DNA of 64,000 bases from NCBI RefSeq assembly GCF_002901845.1, contig NZ_PPQE01000025.1:885686-949685 (forward strand), given 5' to 3'. Source of the DNA: Staphylococcus hominis subsp. hominis. Its GTDB lineage: Bacteria > Bacillota > Bacilli > Staphylococcales > Staphylococcaceae. Made by a program: the position numbers and the translations under genes. Position 1 is the first letter of the stretch; every line of letters starts with the position of its first letter. Below are positions 50,088 to 61,028 of the stretch, one piece after another. The notes below the pieces were generated by a model. That model saw only the letters and a list, made by a program, of their open reading frames with translations, did no database searches and had not been told where the DNA came from.

Positions 50088-51062
50088 TTATTTATCTAAG
50101 TAACGACAAATATCTTTCGCGAAATAAGTAATAATCATATCTGCGCCCGCACGTTTCATTGATACCATTTGTTCCATAACCACACGTTCTTCATCTATCC
50201 AACCATTTTGAGATGCTGCTTTAGTCATAGCATATTCACCACTAACATTATAAGCAATAATAGGAATATTAGTGTTATTTTTTACATCTCTAACAATATC
50301 TAAATAACTTAAAGCTGGTTTGACAATCATCATGTCCGCGCCTTCTTTTAAGTCACTTTCTAATTCTCTTAGTGCTTCTAAACGATTAGCTGGATCCATT
50401 TGATACGTTTTTCTATCTCCAAATGAAGGAGCTGAATCTGCAGCATCTCTAAATGGTCCAAAGAAACTAGAAGCATATTTAATGCCATAGCTCATAATTG
50501 GAATATTATAATAACCAGCTTCATCTAAACCTTGTCGAATTTCGGTAACAAAACCATCCATCATATTACTTGGAGCAATAATGTCAGCGCCAGCTTCGAC
50601 TTGAGAAATTGCTGTTTTAACTAATAATGGTAAAGATTTGTCATTATCAACATCATGTGTATGTTCATCAATGATACCGCAATGACCATGATCCGTATAT
50701 TCACATAAACAAGTATCAGCAACGATTAATAAATCTTTATGAAGTTTTTTTGCTCTACGTGTTGCCTCTTGAACGATGCCATTATGATCGTATGCACCAG
50801 AACCCACATCATCTTTTTCATTAGGTACGCCAAAGAACATAATTGCTCTAATACCTAACTCATATGCTTCATTAATTTCATCATCTAATAGATTTAAACT
50901 TATTTGATATACACCAGGTAACGATTTAATTTCGCTTCTAACATTATCTTTTTCTACTACAAAGATTGGATAAATTAAATCTTCTTTTCTAACATGATTT
51001 TCTCTTACTAAACTTCTCATTGTAGCTGAAGAGCGTAATCTTCTATGTCTATCGAATTTCAT
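50088..51062 (-). CDS. hemB: Delta-aminolevulinic acid dehydratase
   Basis: Condenses two 5-aminolevulinate molecules to porphobilinogen. The 324-residue TIM barrel has active-site lysines in [18 protein letters not shown] and [13 protein letters not shown]. The [15 protein letters not shown] segment supplies three cysteines, so this is the zinc-dependent type. It overlaps hemD by one base and precedes hemL by 21 bp. Confidence 0.98.
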   Translation of the reverse strand: MKFDRHRRLRSSATMRSLVRENHVRKEDLIYPIFVVEKDNVRSEIKSLPGVYQISLNLLDDEINEAYELGIRAIMFFGVPNEKDDVGSGAYDHNGIVQEATRRAKKLHKDLLIVADTCLCEYTDHGHCGIIDEHTHDVDNDKSLPLLVKTAISQVEAGADIIAPSNMMDGFVTEIRQGLDEAGYYNIPIMSYGIKYASSFFGPFRDAADSAPSFGDRKTYQMDPANRLEALRELESDLKEGADMMIVKPALSYLDIVRDVKNNTNIPIIAYNVSGEYAMTKAASQNGWIDEERVVMEQMVSMKRAGADMIITYFAKDICRYLDK

Positions 51063-51733
51063 TATTTATTCCTACTTTCTAAAAATGTGTTTATTAATGC
51101 TTCAGAAGTTTGTTTATCTGCAATATAAGGTTCATAACCATAGGCTCTAATGCTATTTGCAGTTTGTTGACCTATAGCATAGTAATTTTTAAAATGCTTA
51201 GGAAATGCCTCACTAAAATAATAACGCACTGCAGATGAACTTGAAAATGTTAATGCTTCAACTTGATTATGTTGAATTAGATTGATAACTTCAATAATAT
51301 TCTCTCTATCCGCTATAGGCGTATACAAGTCAATTTTCACTACATTATTATGTTCAGCGAGTGTTTGTTGCAATTTTGCTCTTGCCTGTGCACTGCTCGG
51401 AATTAAAATAGAAGATTTTTCTAGATTTAATCCTTCTAATAAACCTTCTTGAGAATAATCGTTAGGTATAAAATCTATATTTATACCTAATTGTTTACAT
51501 AACTGCGCAGTTTTAGCGCCTACTACTGCAATATGTTTTACATTCACGTACTCTAAATATTTATAAAATAAATGTACGGCATTTTTTGAAGAAAAAATAA
51601 GCCAGTCATAATTATCATGCAAGAGTTGAGTATCAAATTCAAGTGATTGAATTTTAATAAATGGCTTATGAATGACTTCTACCATATCACTCTGTACTTT
51701 ACTCGTTTGCGTCATAACTATCACTGGTTTCAT
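51062..51733 (-). CDS. hemD: Uroporphyrinogen-III synthase
   Basis: Closes hydroxymethylbilane to uroporphyrinogen III. This family diverges strongly, so the call relies on fold-level features and location: 223 aa, two similar alpha/beta halves, the segments [16 protein letters not shown] and [14 protein letters not shown], and [16 protein letters not shown] near the C-terminus. It lies between hemC and hemB, which fixes its identity. Confidence 0.94.
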   Translation of the reverse strand: MKPVIVMTQTSKVQSDMVEVIHKPFIKIQSLEFDTQLLHDNYDWLIFSSKNAVHLFYKYLEYVNVKHIAVVGAKTAQLCKQLGINIDFIPNDYSQEGLLEGLNLEKSSILIPSSAQARAKLQQTLAEHNNVVKIDLYTPIADRENIIEVINLIQHNQVEALTFSSSSAVRYYFSEAFPKHFKNYYAIGQQTANSIRAYGYEPYIADKQTSEALINTFLESRNK

Positions 51734-51764
51734 CTAACTGTAACACCTCTACTAAGATTTAGTA

Positions 51765-52697
51765 TTAATGTGATGCTTCTTCGTTTAATTTTCTTATAAT
51801 TTCATACGCACCTTGTTCTTTAAGTATCTCACTTACTCTGTTCCCTAATTTTACAGGGTCAGTTCCTACTTCAGTATGTTCATAACGTTCCTTACCATCT
51901 GGTGTCATGATTAAGCCTGTAAACTCAATTTCATTGTTATTGTTATAATTCGCATATCCACCAATTGGAACTTGACAACTTCCATCCATTGCAGCTAAAA
52001 ATGTTCGTTCGGCCGTTACACAATTTGCAACTTCATTATTGTGAACTTTTTGAAGTAACTCGAGAAGTTCAATATCGTTACGACGGCACTCAATGCCAAG
52101 AGCACCTTGACCGATTGCAGGTAGTAATGTGTCTTTATCTAAATAAGTTGTTACTACGTCATCAGACCAACCCATACGTTTGAGTCCTGCTGCTGCTAAA
52201 ATAATCGCATCATAATCTTCTGTTTCTAATTTATTTAAACGTGTATCAATATTACCACGAATCCATTTAATTTTTAGATGAGGATATTTAGATAATATTT
52301 GTGCCCCTCTTCTTAATGAACTTGTACCAACTATACTATTTTTAGGAAGTTCTTCTAATGGTACATGATTTTTGGCAATATAGGCATCAAATGGTATTTC
52401 TCTATCAGGAATACAACCTAATGTTAAACCTTCTGGAATAATACTAGGAACATCTTTTAATGAGTGTATTGCCATATCGATATCGTTGTTAAATAGCTCA
52501 TTTTGAATCTCTTTAACAAATAGGCCTTTTCCTCCAACTTTAGATAGTTGTTGATTCACAATTCGATCTCCTTTTGTGACAATCTCTTTAATTTCGATTT
52601 CTAAAGATGGATCAATGGCTTTTAATTTATCAATGAATTGTTTACTTTGTGTTAAAGCAAGTTTACTTCTACGTGAACCCACAACTAATTTACGCAT
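51765..52697 (-). CDS. hemC: Porphobilinogen deaminase (hydroxymethylbilane synthase)
   Basis: Polymerises four porphobilinogens to hydroxymethylbilane. The 310-residue protein has the N-terminal [11 protein letters not shown], the arginine-rich [12 protein letters not shown] and IRGNIDTRL, and the cysteine that carries the dipyrromethane cofactor in [13 protein letters not shown] use the ATG at 52697 ([11 protein letters not shown]) because AGGAGG lies 8 nt upstream. It follows hemX by about 30 bp. Confidence 0.98.
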   Translation of the reverse strand: MRKLVVGSRRSKLALTQSKQFIDKLKAIDPSLEIEIKEIVTKGDRIVNQQLSKVGGKGLFVKEIQNELFNNDIDMAIHSLKDVPSIIPEGLTLGCIPDREIPFDAYIAKNHVPLEELPKNSIVGTSSLRRGAQILSKYPHLKIKWIRGNIDTRLNKLETEDYDAIILAAAGLKRMGWSDDVVTTYLDKDTLLPAIGQGALGIECRRNDIELLELLQKVHNNEVANCVTAERTFLAAMDGSCQVPIGGYANYNNNNEIEFTGLIMTPDGKERYEHTEVGTDPVKLGNRVSEILKEQGAYEIIRKLNEEASH

Positions 52698-52725
52698 AAA
52701 CAAGGCCTCCTACATAAGTTTTCTT

Positions 52726-53538
52726 TTAATTAAAATGAGTAGTGAAGAATAAATTCACCATACATAGGCAAAATATCATAATATTAAAATAAATTAAATT
52801 AATTGAGATGATTTTCTTTTTTAAATACATAACGATATATCCTGTATAAAGAAGCGTAATAATGACAGACAACATAACCTTCGGATCTTTAAATATTGCT
52901 ACACCAACCGCATAGATTCCCCATTGAGCAATTAAAATTACACTCAATATTAATATCACTAAACCGCCCAAAGTTGAAAAAAATATAATTTTTTCAAGAG
53001 TTGCTACACTGCCAATTCTAAAATATTTCTGATTAAAGTTTTTTTCTTTAAGGTTTTTATATTGAATGATATATAGCAATGCATTTACAAATGCAAGTGC
53101 AAAAAAAGCATAACTCAATACTGCAAGCCCTACATGTACAAGTAATAATTCATTTATAACTTGTACTCTCTGTATACTGTTTGTATAGTGTTCAGGTCTA
53201 AATGTATTCATCGTTAATAAGATAAATCCAATTACATTCAAAAAAAACACAGAAAAACTTAAAACTTTAATAATATTTAAAACTAAAGAAATAGAAATAA
53301 TCATCCATGACAAGAAGAAAAAAACATCAAATATGGAATTAAACAATATATCACTATGCGAAGTAATATACATAGACAAAGAGATTGTTTGTAAAAACCA
53401 AACAATCCCTAAGGCATAAATTCCAAGTACTCTAATCTTATGACTCTTCCGAACAAAGTCTATAAAATAACAAAGAATGCTAATTAAATATACAATTAAT
53501 ATAATTTCATGAAATCTAATAAATAGCGTTTCTTGCAT
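52726..53538 (-). CDS. hemX: HemX membrane protein (CcsA-like)
   Basis: 270-residue integral membrane protein with about eight segments, resembling cytochrome c assembly proteins of the CcsA/ResC family (LLVHVGLAVLSYAFFALAFVNALLYI). In Staphylococcus aureus and Bacillus the gene lies directly after hemA, and HemX keeps glutamyl-tRNA reductase levels low; the same is expected here from position. It has no enzymatic step in heme synthesis. Confidence 0.92.
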   Translation of the reverse strand: MQETLFIRFHEIILIVYLISILCYFIDFVRKSHKIRVLGIYALGIVWFLQTISLSMYITSHSDILFNSIFDVFFFLSWMIISISLVLNIIKVLSFSVFFLNVIGFILLTMNTFRPEHYTNSIQRVQVINELLLVHVGLAVLSYAFFALAFVNALLYIIQYKNLKEKNFNQKYFRIGSVATLEKIIFFSTLGGLVILILSVILIAQWGIYAVGVAIFKDPKVMLSVIITLLYTGYIVMYLKKKIISINLIYFNIMIFCLCMVNLFFTTHFN

Positions 53539-53559
53539 ATTATCACCATTTTAATATGC

Positions 53560-54897
53560 TTATTCAAAACTAAAGATATGTCGTACTGAAAGTTCCTTTT
53601 CTTTTTTACGTTCTTTCACTGCTTTGTAAGGATCTTCGGCTTCAATATCAAATATATTTTGAAATAGCTCTAATTTTTCATTACTTTTTTTATCGTTACT
53701 CAATTCCTTAGCTTGTTTAATTGGATCTTTCAACATTTGATTAATAATACTTTTAGTATGTTTAGAAATGACTGTTCGTTCTCGTTCAGATAGATTCGGT
53801 AATTTTCTATCGATACTATCCATTGTTTCAGCTTGAATAGTCATTGCTTTTTCACGTAAAGCTCTTATTACAGGAACTACACCCAACATATTTACCCAAT
53901 CATTATGTGCTTTAATTTCAGTAGGAATTTCATTAGAAATAGCTTCAGCCGCTATTTGTCGTTCTTTTAAATTAGCATCAACTAAACCTTTTAAATCATC
54001 TACATCATAATTAAATACGTCATCACTTAAATTATGACATGGTTCAATATCTCGTGGTACTGCAATGTCTAATAATAATAATTTAGATTTTCTATATGAT
54101 AGTGCCTGATTAATCATACTTTTAGTAATAATATAATCTGGTGAACTAGTAGAACTAATAACAATATCAGTTGAAGTTAATAAACTAGGTAAAGATTCTA
54201 GCTTATCATAACTAACTTGGTGTTTTTCAGCTAAAATTCTAGCTTTACTTTCTGTTCGATTTACAATTGTAATATGATTAATGCCTGAGCCGAGTAAATT
54301 TAATAACGACAATTCACTCATTTCGCCTGCACCAATAATAACAGCATGTTTATTTTTTAATTTACCTAATACTTTTTTTGATAATTCCACAGCAGCATAT
54401 GAAACACTTACAGCATTATCTGCGATATCTGTTTCATTATGTGCTTTTTTAGCAAAAGTAATTGCTTGTTTAAATAGATGATTAAAGATAGTTCCAGTTG
54501 TTTTTAAATCTTGCGCTAAGAAAAATGCATCACGCATTTGGCCTAAAATTTGTGTTTCTCCTAACACAATTGAATCTAAACCTGAAGTTACACGCAATAG
54601 ATGTTCTACTGCTTCGTCCCCCACTTTAACTTCAGACATTGCTTTAATATCATCTACTTTAAATTCAAATGAACGAGCTAAAAATCGTTGAATATAATAT
54701 CGTCCTGTATGAATTTGATCCACTACAGCATATACTTCTGTACGATTACATGTCGATAATATTACATTTTCTAAAATTGCTTTAGTTTCGAATAAATCTT
54801 CATTGGCTAATCGTAAGGCATCATCTCTAAAAGCAACTTGCTCTCTTAAAGCTACATCAGCAGTACGATGATTTATGCTAATAGCAATAAAATGCAT
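53560..54897 (-). CDS. hemA: Glutamyl-tRNA reductase
   Basis: First committed step of the C5 heme pathway: NADPH-dependent reduction of Glu-tRNA to glutamate semialdehyde. The 445 aa show the nucleophilic cysteine in [12 protein letters not shown] (about residues 48-59), [13 protein letters not shown], the NADPH domain [17 protein letters not shown] and a C-terminal dimerisation helix region. GGAGGG lies 8 nt before the ATG. It is first in hemAXCDBL. A perfect palindrome overlaps its -10 element. Confidence 0.98.
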   Translation of the reverse strand: MHFIAISINHRTADVALREQVAFRDDALRLANEDLFETKAILENVILSTCNRTEVYAVVDQIHTGRYYIQRFLARSFEFKVDDIKAMSEVKVGDEAVEHLLRVTSGLDSIVLGETQILGQMRDAFFLAQDLKTTGTIFNHLFKQAITFAKKAHNETDIADNAVSVSYAAVELSKKVLGKLKNKHAVIIGAGEMSELSLLNLLGSGINHITIVNRTESKARILAEKHQVSYDKLESLPSLLTSTDIVISSTSSPDYIITKSMINQALSYRKSKLLLLDIAVPRDIEPCHNLSDDVFNYDVDDLKGLVDANLKERQIAAEAISNEIPTEIKAHNDWVNMLGVVPVIRALREKAMTIQAETMDSIDRKLPNLSERERTVISKHTKSIINQMLKDPIKQAKELSNDKKSNEKLELFQNIFDIEAEDPYKAVKERKKEKELSVRHIFSFE

Positions 54898-54912
54898 TTA
54901 TAACGCCCTCCA

Positions 54913-54936
54913 TATACTAACAATATTGTTAGTATA
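54913..54936. promoter_or_regulatory. 24-bp palindrome over the hemA promoter
   Basis: A perfect palindrome whose half-site is TATACTAACAAT followed by its exact reverse complement. On the minus strand its first hexamer, TATACT (54936-54931), is preceded by TGT and forms an extended -10 element for hemA; the ATG is 16 bp after the palindrome. Placement over the -10 and the expected start site is what an operator for a dimeric repressor would look like. The protein is unknown. Confidence 0.75.
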
Positions 54937-55033
54937 ACACATTTTAGAATGAATTTAAGTTTGATGCTCAAATAAATTAGAAACATTCTAATGTGAAGTC
55001 AAAATTTTGTCACTTAATTACAAGATATGTCTT

Positions 55034-55624
55034 TTAATTTATATAATTAGCAATAATATCCCAAATATATTGCTGTTTAGAATTTTGAATAGAAGAGTAA
55101 CTTATAATTGTATCGTTTGGATCTAAATCTAATTTTTGTTTTATATTTTTTATATGCTTTTGAACTTTACCTTTCGCAATTTTATCTTCCTTAGTACAAA
55201 TGACTAGTGTTGGCAGATCGAAATGTTTTAAATAATTATACATTAATACATCATCTTCGGTAGGATTATGTCGTAAATCTACAAGTTGAATGACTAAACC
55301 TAGATTTTCTCGTTTAGTTAAATACTCTTCTATCATTTTCCCAAATTTTTCACGCTGTGATTTACTTACTTTTGCATATCCATATCCAGGAACATCAACA
55401 AAAATAAGTTGTTCATCAATATTATAGAAGTTTAGAGTTTGCGTTTTTCCAGGCTGTTGTGAAGTACGAGCCATATTTTTTCTACCAATCATACTATTAA
55501 TAAAAGAGGACTTACCCACATTAGAACGTCCACTTAAAGCGATTTCAGTTAAATTGGTTTCAGGATATTGTTCTTCTTTCACTGCACTAATCATTAATTC
55601 TATATTATTTGGGTTAATATTCAT
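55034..55624 (-). CDS. engB: Ribosome-assembly GTPase EngB (YsxC)
   Basis: Essential TrmE-Era-EngA-EngB family GTPase for 50S subunit assembly. The 196 aa contain G1 [14 protein letters not shown], the G2 region [16 protein letters not shown]3 [10 protein letters not shown] and G4 CTKEDK. The ATG at 55624 ([10 protein letters not shown]) has GAGGTG 7 nt upstream; a frame to 55642 adds six residues without a better site. It lies between clpX (own terminator) and hemA. Confidence 0.96.
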   Translation of the reverse strand: MNINPNNIELMISAVKEEQYPETNLTEIALSGRSNVGKSSFINSMIGRKNMARTSQQPGKTQTLNFYNIDEQLIFVDVPGYGYAKVSKSQREKFGKMIEEYLTKRENLGLVIQLVDLRHNPTEDDVLMYNYLKHFDLPTLVICTKEDKIAKGKVQKHIKNIKQKLDLDPNDTIISYSSIQNSKQQYIWDIIANYIN

Positions 55625-55712
55625 ATTCAAACACCTCTTCATTGTTATAGCTGCTTTATTATAATATAAATGTTTAAAAATCTAAAATTTTAAAAAAATG
55701 ATATGTATAAAA

Positions 55713-55761
55713 ATAAGGAAGCAGTTTCGAACTCAAATGAATTCTATCACCACTTCCTTAT
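55713..55761 (-). terminator. clpX terminator
   Basis: 9-bp basal stem ATAAGGAAG / CTTCCTTAT, inner GAATTCA..TGAGTTC arm, then TTTTTATAC on the minus strand, 15 bp after the clpX stop. Confidence 0.82.
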
Positions 55762-55775
55762 TATATGGTTGATAA

Positions 55776-57038
55776 TTAAGCTGAAGTTTTAGTACCGTTC
55801 AATAAATTCCCTTCTGAATCATACATTTCAGGCTCGATTTCATCATTAATTGTTTGAGCAGTTACTACAACTTTAGCAACATCACTTGTTGAAGGTACAT
55901 CATACATAATATCAATTAAAGATTCTTCTATAATTGATCGTAATCCACGTGCTCCAGTTTTTCGTTCAATTGCTTTTTCACTGACTGCTGCCAAAGCTTC
56001 TTCAGTAAATTCTAATTCAACGTTATCAAGAGCTAACATTTTTGTATATTGCTTAACTAACGCGTTTTTAGGTTGCGTTAAAATATTTTTAAGTGCTTCA
56101 ACATCTAATGTTTCTAAATTAGCAACAATTGGTACACGTCCAATAAATTCTGGAATTAAACCATATGCTTGTAAATCTTCAGGACGAATTTGTGCTAATA
56201 AAGCTTCTTCATCATACTTATCTGCTTCATTGCTAGCAAAACCGATAACTTTTTCACCTAAACGGCGTTTAATTACTTCATCAATACCATCAAACGCACC
56301 ACCTAATATAAATAGAATATTAGTTGTGTCAATTTGAATCAATTCTTGGTTAGGATGTTTACGGCCACCTTGAGGGGGTACACTTGCTGTTGTACCTTCT
56401 AAGATTTTAAGTAATGCTTGTTGCACACCTTCACCAGAAACATCACGCGTAATTGATGTATTTTCAGATTTTCTAGCAATTTTATCAATTTCATCTACAT
56501 AAATAATTCCTTTTTCTGCTTTATCAATATCAAAATCAGCAGCTTGAATCAAACGTAGTAAAATATTTTCAACATCATCACCAACATAACCTGCTTCAGT
56601 TAAACTTGTTGCATCTGCAATAGCAAATGGTACATTCAATGTTTTAGCAAGTGTTTGTGCAAGTAAAGTTTTACCGCTACCCGTTGGTCCAATTAAGGCG
56701 ATATTACTTTTTTGTAACTCAACATCATCTTCATTTGGGCCCAATTGTTGAATACGTTTGTAATGATTGTAAACTGCCACTGCTAAAGATTTTTTAGCTT
56801 TTTCTTGGCCAATAACATATTCATTTAAATGGTCCATAATTTCTTTAGGCGTCGGTAATTCAGTAAATTCTTCTGAAGTAGCTTGAGCTAATTCTTCTTC
56901 AACAATTTCAGAACATAGTTCGATACATTCATTACAAATATATACACCACTGCCTGCTACTAATTTTTTAACTTGATCTTGGTCCTTACCACAGAAAGAA
57001 CATTTTAAATTTTCTTCATCTTCATTAAATTTAAACAT
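55776..57038 (-). CDS. clpX: ATP-dependent Clp protease ATP-binding subunit ClpX
   Basis: AAA+ unfoldase that feeds substrates to ClpP. The 420 aa begin with the zinc-binding domain ([17 protein letters not shown], then CNECIELC), then Walker [16 protein letters not shown], Walker [12 protein letters not shown], the pore loop GYVGDDV and the ClpP-contacting loop IGF (EKVIGFAS). The start has GAGGTG 7 nt upstream. It has its own promoter after tig. Confidence 0.98.
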   Translation of the reverse strand: MFKFNEDEENLKCSFCGKDQDQVKKLVAGSGVYICNECIELCSEIVEEELAQATSEEFTELPTPKEIMDHLNEYVIGQEKAKKSLAVAVYNHYKRIQQLGPNEDDVELQKSNIALIGPTGSGKTLLAQTLAKTLNVPFAIADATSLTEAGYVGDDVENILLRLIQAADFDIDKAEKGIIYVDEIDKIARKSENTSITRDVSGEGVQQALLKILEGTTASVPPQGGRKHPNQELIQIDTTNILFILGGAFDGIDEVIKRRLGEKVIGFASNEADKYDEEALLAQIRPEDLQAYGLIPEFIGRVPIVANLETLDVEALKNILTQPKNALVKQYTKMLALDNVELEFTEEALAAVSEKAIERKTGARGLRSIIEESLIDIMYDVPSTSDVAKVVVTAQTINDEIEPEMYDSEGNLLNGTKTSA

Positions 57039-57063
57039 TCATTTACACCTCTATCCTTAAACG

Positions 57064-57092
57064 ACTATACTAGATAGCATTCTACAATGCAA
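57064..57092 (-). promoter_or_regulatory. clpX promoter
   Basis: TTGCAT (57092-57087), 17-nt spacer, TATAGT (57069-57064), about 25 bp before the clpX start region. Confidence 0.75.
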
Positions 57093-57128
57093 ATTGATAG
57101 TTAACAACTAAAATGCTTAAAACATATA

Positions 57129-57161
57129 GTAGCAGATACATATAATGATGCACCTGCTACT
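57129..57161 (-). terminator. Possible tig terminator
   Basis: 7-bp stem GTAGCAG / CTGCTAC about 35 bp after the tig stop. On the minus strand the following tract (TATATGTTTT) is weak, while the plus-strand side has a good T-tract although no plus-strand gene precedes it. Confidence 0.5.
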
Positions 57162-57195
57162 TATTTTTTAAACTTTATATCAATTTAAAAGTTTA

Positions 57196-58512
57196 TTATT
57201 TGTCTTCTTTTTTATCGTCTTTAGCTGAATCAACATATTTAGCATTGTCTCTTAATAAATCAATTACTTTTTGAATACGTACATCATTTTTAATGATATC
57301 AGTATTACCAAGAGTTTGTTTAATATCTTCTACTGAGATATTAAATTGACTGCTCATTTTTTCTAATTCTTTATCAATATCTTCATCTGTGACTTCGATA
57401 TTTTCTTCATCTGCAATTGCTGATAATGTTAAGTTTGTTTTAACACGTTGCTCTGCATCGTCTTTCATTTGTTCTCTTAATTGAGATTCATCTTGACCAG
57501 AAATTTGGAAGTAAGTTTGTAAGTCTAAACCTTGTTGTTGGATTCTTTGACCAAATTCTTGAACCATACGATCTAATTCAGTGTCAATCATAGCTTGTGG
57601 AATATCAATTGTTGTATTTTCAGTTGCTTTATTAATTGCTTCTTCTTTTTCCACATTTTCAGCATCTTGTGCTTTTTCTTCTGATAAACGTTTGCGTAAG
57701 TTTTCTTTATACTCATCTACTGAATTAGCATCTGAATCTAATTCATTTGCAATTTCATCAGTTAATTCGGGTACTTCTTTGTATTTAATTTCATTTACTT
57801 TAGTTTTGAATGTAGCTTCTTTACCAGCTAATTCTTCAGCGTGATATTCTTCTGGGAATGTTACAACAACATCTTTTTCTTCTCCAGTTTTAACGCCTAC
57901 TAATTGATCTTCAAATCCTGGAATAAATGAACCTGAACCAATTTCTAAATCATAACCATCAGCTTGGCCACCTTCAAATTGTTCGCCATCTACATAACCA
58001 TCAAAGTCAATATTTACAGTGTCTCCTTCTTCAACTGCACCATCTTCTTTAACTACCATATCAGCTAAATGACCTAAACTATGATCAATTGCATCTTGTA
58101 AATCCTTATCAGTTAATTCAGAATCTTGTTTTTCAATTTCAAGACCTTTATAATCTCCTAATTTAACTTCAGGTTCAACAGTCACTGTTGCTTCAAATTC
58201 GAAATCTTTACCTTTTTCAATTTGAGTTACATTAATTTCAGGTTGAGCGACTGGATTGATTTTAGTTTCTTCAATAGCTTCACCATAAGCTTCAGGTAAA
58301 AGAATATCTACTGCATCTTGATATAATGCTTCAACGCCAAAACGTTGTTCGAAAATTGGACGAGGCACTTTACCTTTACGGAAACCAGGCACGTTAATTT
58401 GTTTAACCACTTTTTTAAATGCTTGATCTAATGCTTTATTTACCTTTTCTGCTGGAACAGTAACTTTTAATAAACCTTCGTTACCTTCTTTTTTTTCCCA
58501 AGTTGCTGTCAT
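57196..58512 (-). CDS. tig: Trigger factor
   Basis: Ribosome-associated chaperone and prolyl isomerase. The 438-residue acidic protein has the N-terminal ribosome-binding signature [18 protein letters not shown] (GFRxGxxP), the FKBP domain (about 160-245, [19 protein letters not shown]) and a helical C-terminal chaperone domain ending in a Lys/Asp-rich tail. GGAGG lies before the ATG. It is upstream of clpX, as usual. Confidence 0.98.
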   Translation of the reverse strand: MTATWEKKEGNEGLLKVTVPAEKVNKALDQAFKKVVKQINVPGFRKGKVPRPIFEQRFGVEALYQDAVDILLPEAYGEAIEETKINPVAQPEINVTQIEKGKDFEFEATVTVEPEVKLGDYKGLEIEKQDSELTDKDLQDAIDHSLGHLADMVVKEDGAVEEGDTVNIDFDGYVDGEQFEGGQADGYDLEIGSGSFIPGFEDQLVGVKTGEEKDVVVTFPEEYHAEELAGKEATFKTKVNEIKYKEVPELTDEIANELDSDANSVDEYKENLRKRLSEEKAQDAENVEKEEAINKATENTTIDIPQAMIDTELDRMVQEFGQRIQQQGLDLQTYFQISGQDESQLREQMKDDAEQRVKTNLTLSAIADEENIEVTDEDIDKELEKMSSQFNISVEDIKQTLGNTDIIKNDVRIQKVIDLLRDNAKYVDSAKDDKKEDK

Positions 58513-58558
58513 GTATAAATACCTCCATGCTTACATTTTTAATTTTTTCAACTTCCCT

Positions 58559-58583
58559 ATTATATCATAGGTCCAATATGGAC
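58559..58583 (-). promoter_or_regulatory. tig promoter with upstream inverted repeat
   Basis: An extended -10, TGATATAAT (TATAAT at 58564-58559), lies about 50 bp before the tig start. Just upstream is GTCCA-N3-TGGAC (58571-58583), a perfect short inverted repeat in the -35 region. No good -35 hexamer is visible. Confidence 0.55.
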
Positions 58584-58666
58584 ACAAACAATGTTTTATA
58601 GGCGATTTTAAATAATAATTCAACTTTACAGAATCATTTAAGTAAACTAAAATGATTTGCTCACAT

Positions 58667-59584
58667 TTAATTATCTAACTGATAAATTAATGCTAATAAT
58701 TCTTGATTTGCTTCACTTACTTCTATACCAATCATTGACTTAAAATAAACATCATAAGCTATTATCCAATCTTCTTCATTAAAAAGTGAAAATATATCAA
58801 GTGGATATAGTTTTATTGAATGATTATTCATCACATACTGAGCTTCATTTTGTATATTCAAAGCTCCATTTTCTAATCTATCGAGAACTTTGGGAATAAC
58901 AGTAGTTTTCATATCTGTGTGTTCTAAACCTTTTAATGTTGTAGGTAAGATGTTGACTTCATAACCATACTTCTCAATTTTTATTTCACTATCATAATTT
59001 GAAAAACGTAAATACTCAAGCATGAGACTTTTCAAATTATAAGATTCTACTTGATTAGATAATAAAAAAGCAACCGTCTTTCTGAATTCATAATGTCCGT
59101 TATCAATGAGTTTAATCATTAATTTAGTTTGACGATTTAAATCTAAACTAGTAAATTCTGATAATAATTGACTAGAAAGTTTCTTGTCTTCATCTAATTT
59201 AGATTGTGCATATTCTTTTAATGGAAAGAGTGCCATTCTAGTTTTATGTTCTTTCACTTCGTTAATGATTTGATTAATGACTTCAATTGCTTCATAATTC
59301 TGATTTAAACCTATTAATGCTTTAATATAGAAAATAATCAGTTCGTCGTAATGAGGTATACCTTTTTTTAAGAAAATAATTGCTTCTTCTCTTAATTCTA
59401 AATATAACCCTAATTCATTTAACATGTCACATTTAATCAAAGATAATTGATTATCTAATTCGAATGAGGCTTCATATATATCAAACAATTGATACATTTC
59501 TTTATATTTATTTTGTTGTTGTGCATTTAAAATATTATGATATAATTTTTGCTTTGATTGAGGAAAAGGGATAATATCAGACAT
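58667..59584 (-). CDS. TPR-like protein of unknown function
   Basis: 305-residue soluble protein, helical throughout, with TPR-like repeats in the first half (HNILNAQQQNKYKEMYQLFDIYEASFELD, ALIGLNQNYEAIEVINQIINEV). The second half is less repetitive. It starts MSDIIPFPQSKQKLYHN after a GGGGGC-type site and lies 13 bp after the Nudix gene, so the two are probably co-transcribed. It resembles conserved hypothetical TPR proteins of staphylococci. Function unknown. Confidence 0.85.
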   Translation of the reverse strand: MSDIIPFPQSKQKLYHNILNAQQQNKYKEMYQLFDIYEASFELDNQLSLIKCDMLNELGLYLELREEAIIFLKKGIPHYDELIIFYIKALIGLNQNYEAIEVINQIINEVKEHKTRMALFPLKEYAQSKLDEDKKLSSQLLSEFTSLDLNRQTKLMIKLIDNGHYEFRKTVAFLLSNQVESYNLKSLMLEYLRFSNYDSEIKIEKYGYEVNILPTTLKGLEHTDMKTTVIPKVLDRLENGALNIQNEAQYVMNNHSIKLYPLDIFSLFNEEDWIIAYDVYFKSMIGIEVSEANQELLALIYQLDN

Positions 59585-59596
59585 ATTGAGCCCCCT

Positions 59597-60208
59597 TTAT
59601 TTTAAATCTTTTAAAATTAACGCACTCCATGATTCAAAATGATTTAAATCATTTATTTCATCTTGTGATACCCAATTAATTTTTAAAGTGTCGGTTTCTC
59701 TAACTTCTACATCACTAGATTTCACCTTAATTTTGAAAACAACACCTATATGAACTTTACCTACCGCATTAGTATCATCATTAATAAAACCAATATATTC
59801 TATATTTTGAGATCTATCTTCAGATAATCCTACTTCTTCATTAAGTTCTCTTTGTGCATTCACTCTTAAAACTTCATTAATTGAATCGGCGCCAACAACA
59901 TTATTCATATGTCCACCAACACCCACTGAAGACTGTCCGTGTAAGCGTTCTTCTCCGCCACCACTTAAACGTTGATATACTAAGATTTCATCATTTTCAT
60001 TTTCTAAAAGACAATATGAAATAAGTTGTTTATAAGATGGATCTTCTTCCATATCTCCACGTCTTTTTACTTCATAATTTTTAAACGTATTAAATATTTC
60101 TTCACCTTGACCATCGTTTTTCGATAAGAATCCATTAAATGCATTTTTTTCATTATTAAATAATAATTCTCTTGATACGACGATGATTTGTTCATCAAAT
60201 TTAGACAT
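59597..60208 (-). CDS. Nudix hydrolase
   Basis: 203-residue protein with a perfect Nudix box, GADSINEVLRVNAQRELNEEVGL (Gx5Ex7REUxEExGU), at about residues 97-119, preceded by GQSSVGVGGHMN. The N-terminal part (about 1-60) is not typical of small MutT proteins. The substrate cannot be told from sequence. It precedes the TPR-like gene and follows the rplT terminator, so it has its own promoter. Confidence 0.92.
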   Translation of the reverse strand: MSKFDEQIIVVSRELLFNNEKNAFNGFLSKNDGQGEEIFNTFKNYEVKRRGDMEEDPSYKQLISYCLLENENDEILVYQRLSGGGEERLHGQSSVGVGGHMNNVVGADSINEVLRVNAQRELNEEVGLSEDRSQNIEYIGFINDDTNAVGKVHIGVVFKIKVKSSDVEVRETDTLKINWVSQDEINDLNHFESWSALILKDLK

Positions 60209-60345
60209 AGTTAACTCCTTGAAATTAATATTCTTTTTTAATAGTTTAACAAACCAATGATTTAAATCACAATGATATTTAACTGGTTCGTTTACTTATC
60301 ATAATTCTATTAAAGAATATTTGATGAATAAAAGTAAATAAAAAA

Positions 60346-60378
60346 AGCCAATAAGGTTTTATAGTTACCTTATTGGCT
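60346..60378 (-). terminator. infC-rpmI-rplT terminator
   Basis: Perfect 12-bp stem AGCCAATAAGGT / ACCTTATTGGCT with a 9-nt loop, followed by TTTTTATTTAC on the minus strand, 13 bp after the rplT stop. Confidence 0.9.
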
Positions 60379-60390
60379 TTTAAATATGAA

Positions 60391-60747
60391 TTATTTTAAA
60401 GCATCTTTAGCTTTTGATACTAATTCACCGAAAGCTTTATCGTCTGAAATAGCAATTTCAGAAAGCATTTTACGGTTAATGTTAATGTCAGCCTTTTTTA
60501 AGCCGTTCATTAAACGAGAATAGCTGATGTCATGTTGACGTGCAGCTGCATTAATACGTGTAATCCATAATTTACGGAAATCACGTTTACGTTGACGACG
60601 GTCACGGAATGCGTATTGACCTGATTTCATCACTTGTTGTTTTGCTACTTTATATAATGTATGTTTTGAACCGAAGTAACCTTTAGCTAATTTAATCGTT
60701 TTTTTACGACGTGCTCTTGTTACTGTTCCACCTTTAACTCGTGGCAT
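60391..60747 (-). CDS. rplT: 50S ribosomal protein L20
   Basis: 118-residue early-assembly 23S rRNA-binding protein ([26 protein letters not shown]). In Firmicutes and E. coli L20 also represses its own operon by binding the leader or an internal mRNA site. It is the last gene of infC-rpmI-rplT and has AGGAGG before the ATG. Confidence 0.98.
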   Translation of the reverse strand: MPRVKGGTVTRARRKKTIKLAKGYFGSKHTLYKVAKQQVMKSGQYAFRDRRQRKRDFRKLWITRINAAARQHDISYSRLMNGLKKADININRKMLSEIAISDDKAFGELVSKAKDALK

Positions 60748-60800
60748 GTTAAATTCCTCCTTAAATATATCGCTTTATCATCGTTCGAAAGTAATATTAA

Positions 60801-61001
60801 TTATTTTTTGTAAGCTAATAATTGTTTTACGCGTTTCATATCGCTTTTAGATACTAGTTTAGCTTTACGTAATTTACGTTTTTGTTTAGTATTTTTATTT
60901 GCAAATAAGTGAGATGTGAAAGCTCTAGAACGTTTTAATTGACCTGAACCAGTTCTTTTAACACGTTTAGCTGCTCCACGGTGAGTTTTCATTTTTGGCA
61001 T
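60801..61001 (-). CDS. rpmI: 50S ribosomal protein L35
   Basis: 66-residue basic ribosomal protein ([21 protein letters not shown], ending LLAYKK). GGAGGAAA precedes the ATG. It lies between infC and rplT in the universally conserved operon. Confidence 0.98.
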
Positions 61002-61028
61002 GATTCATTTCCTCCTAATAAAAGTAAA

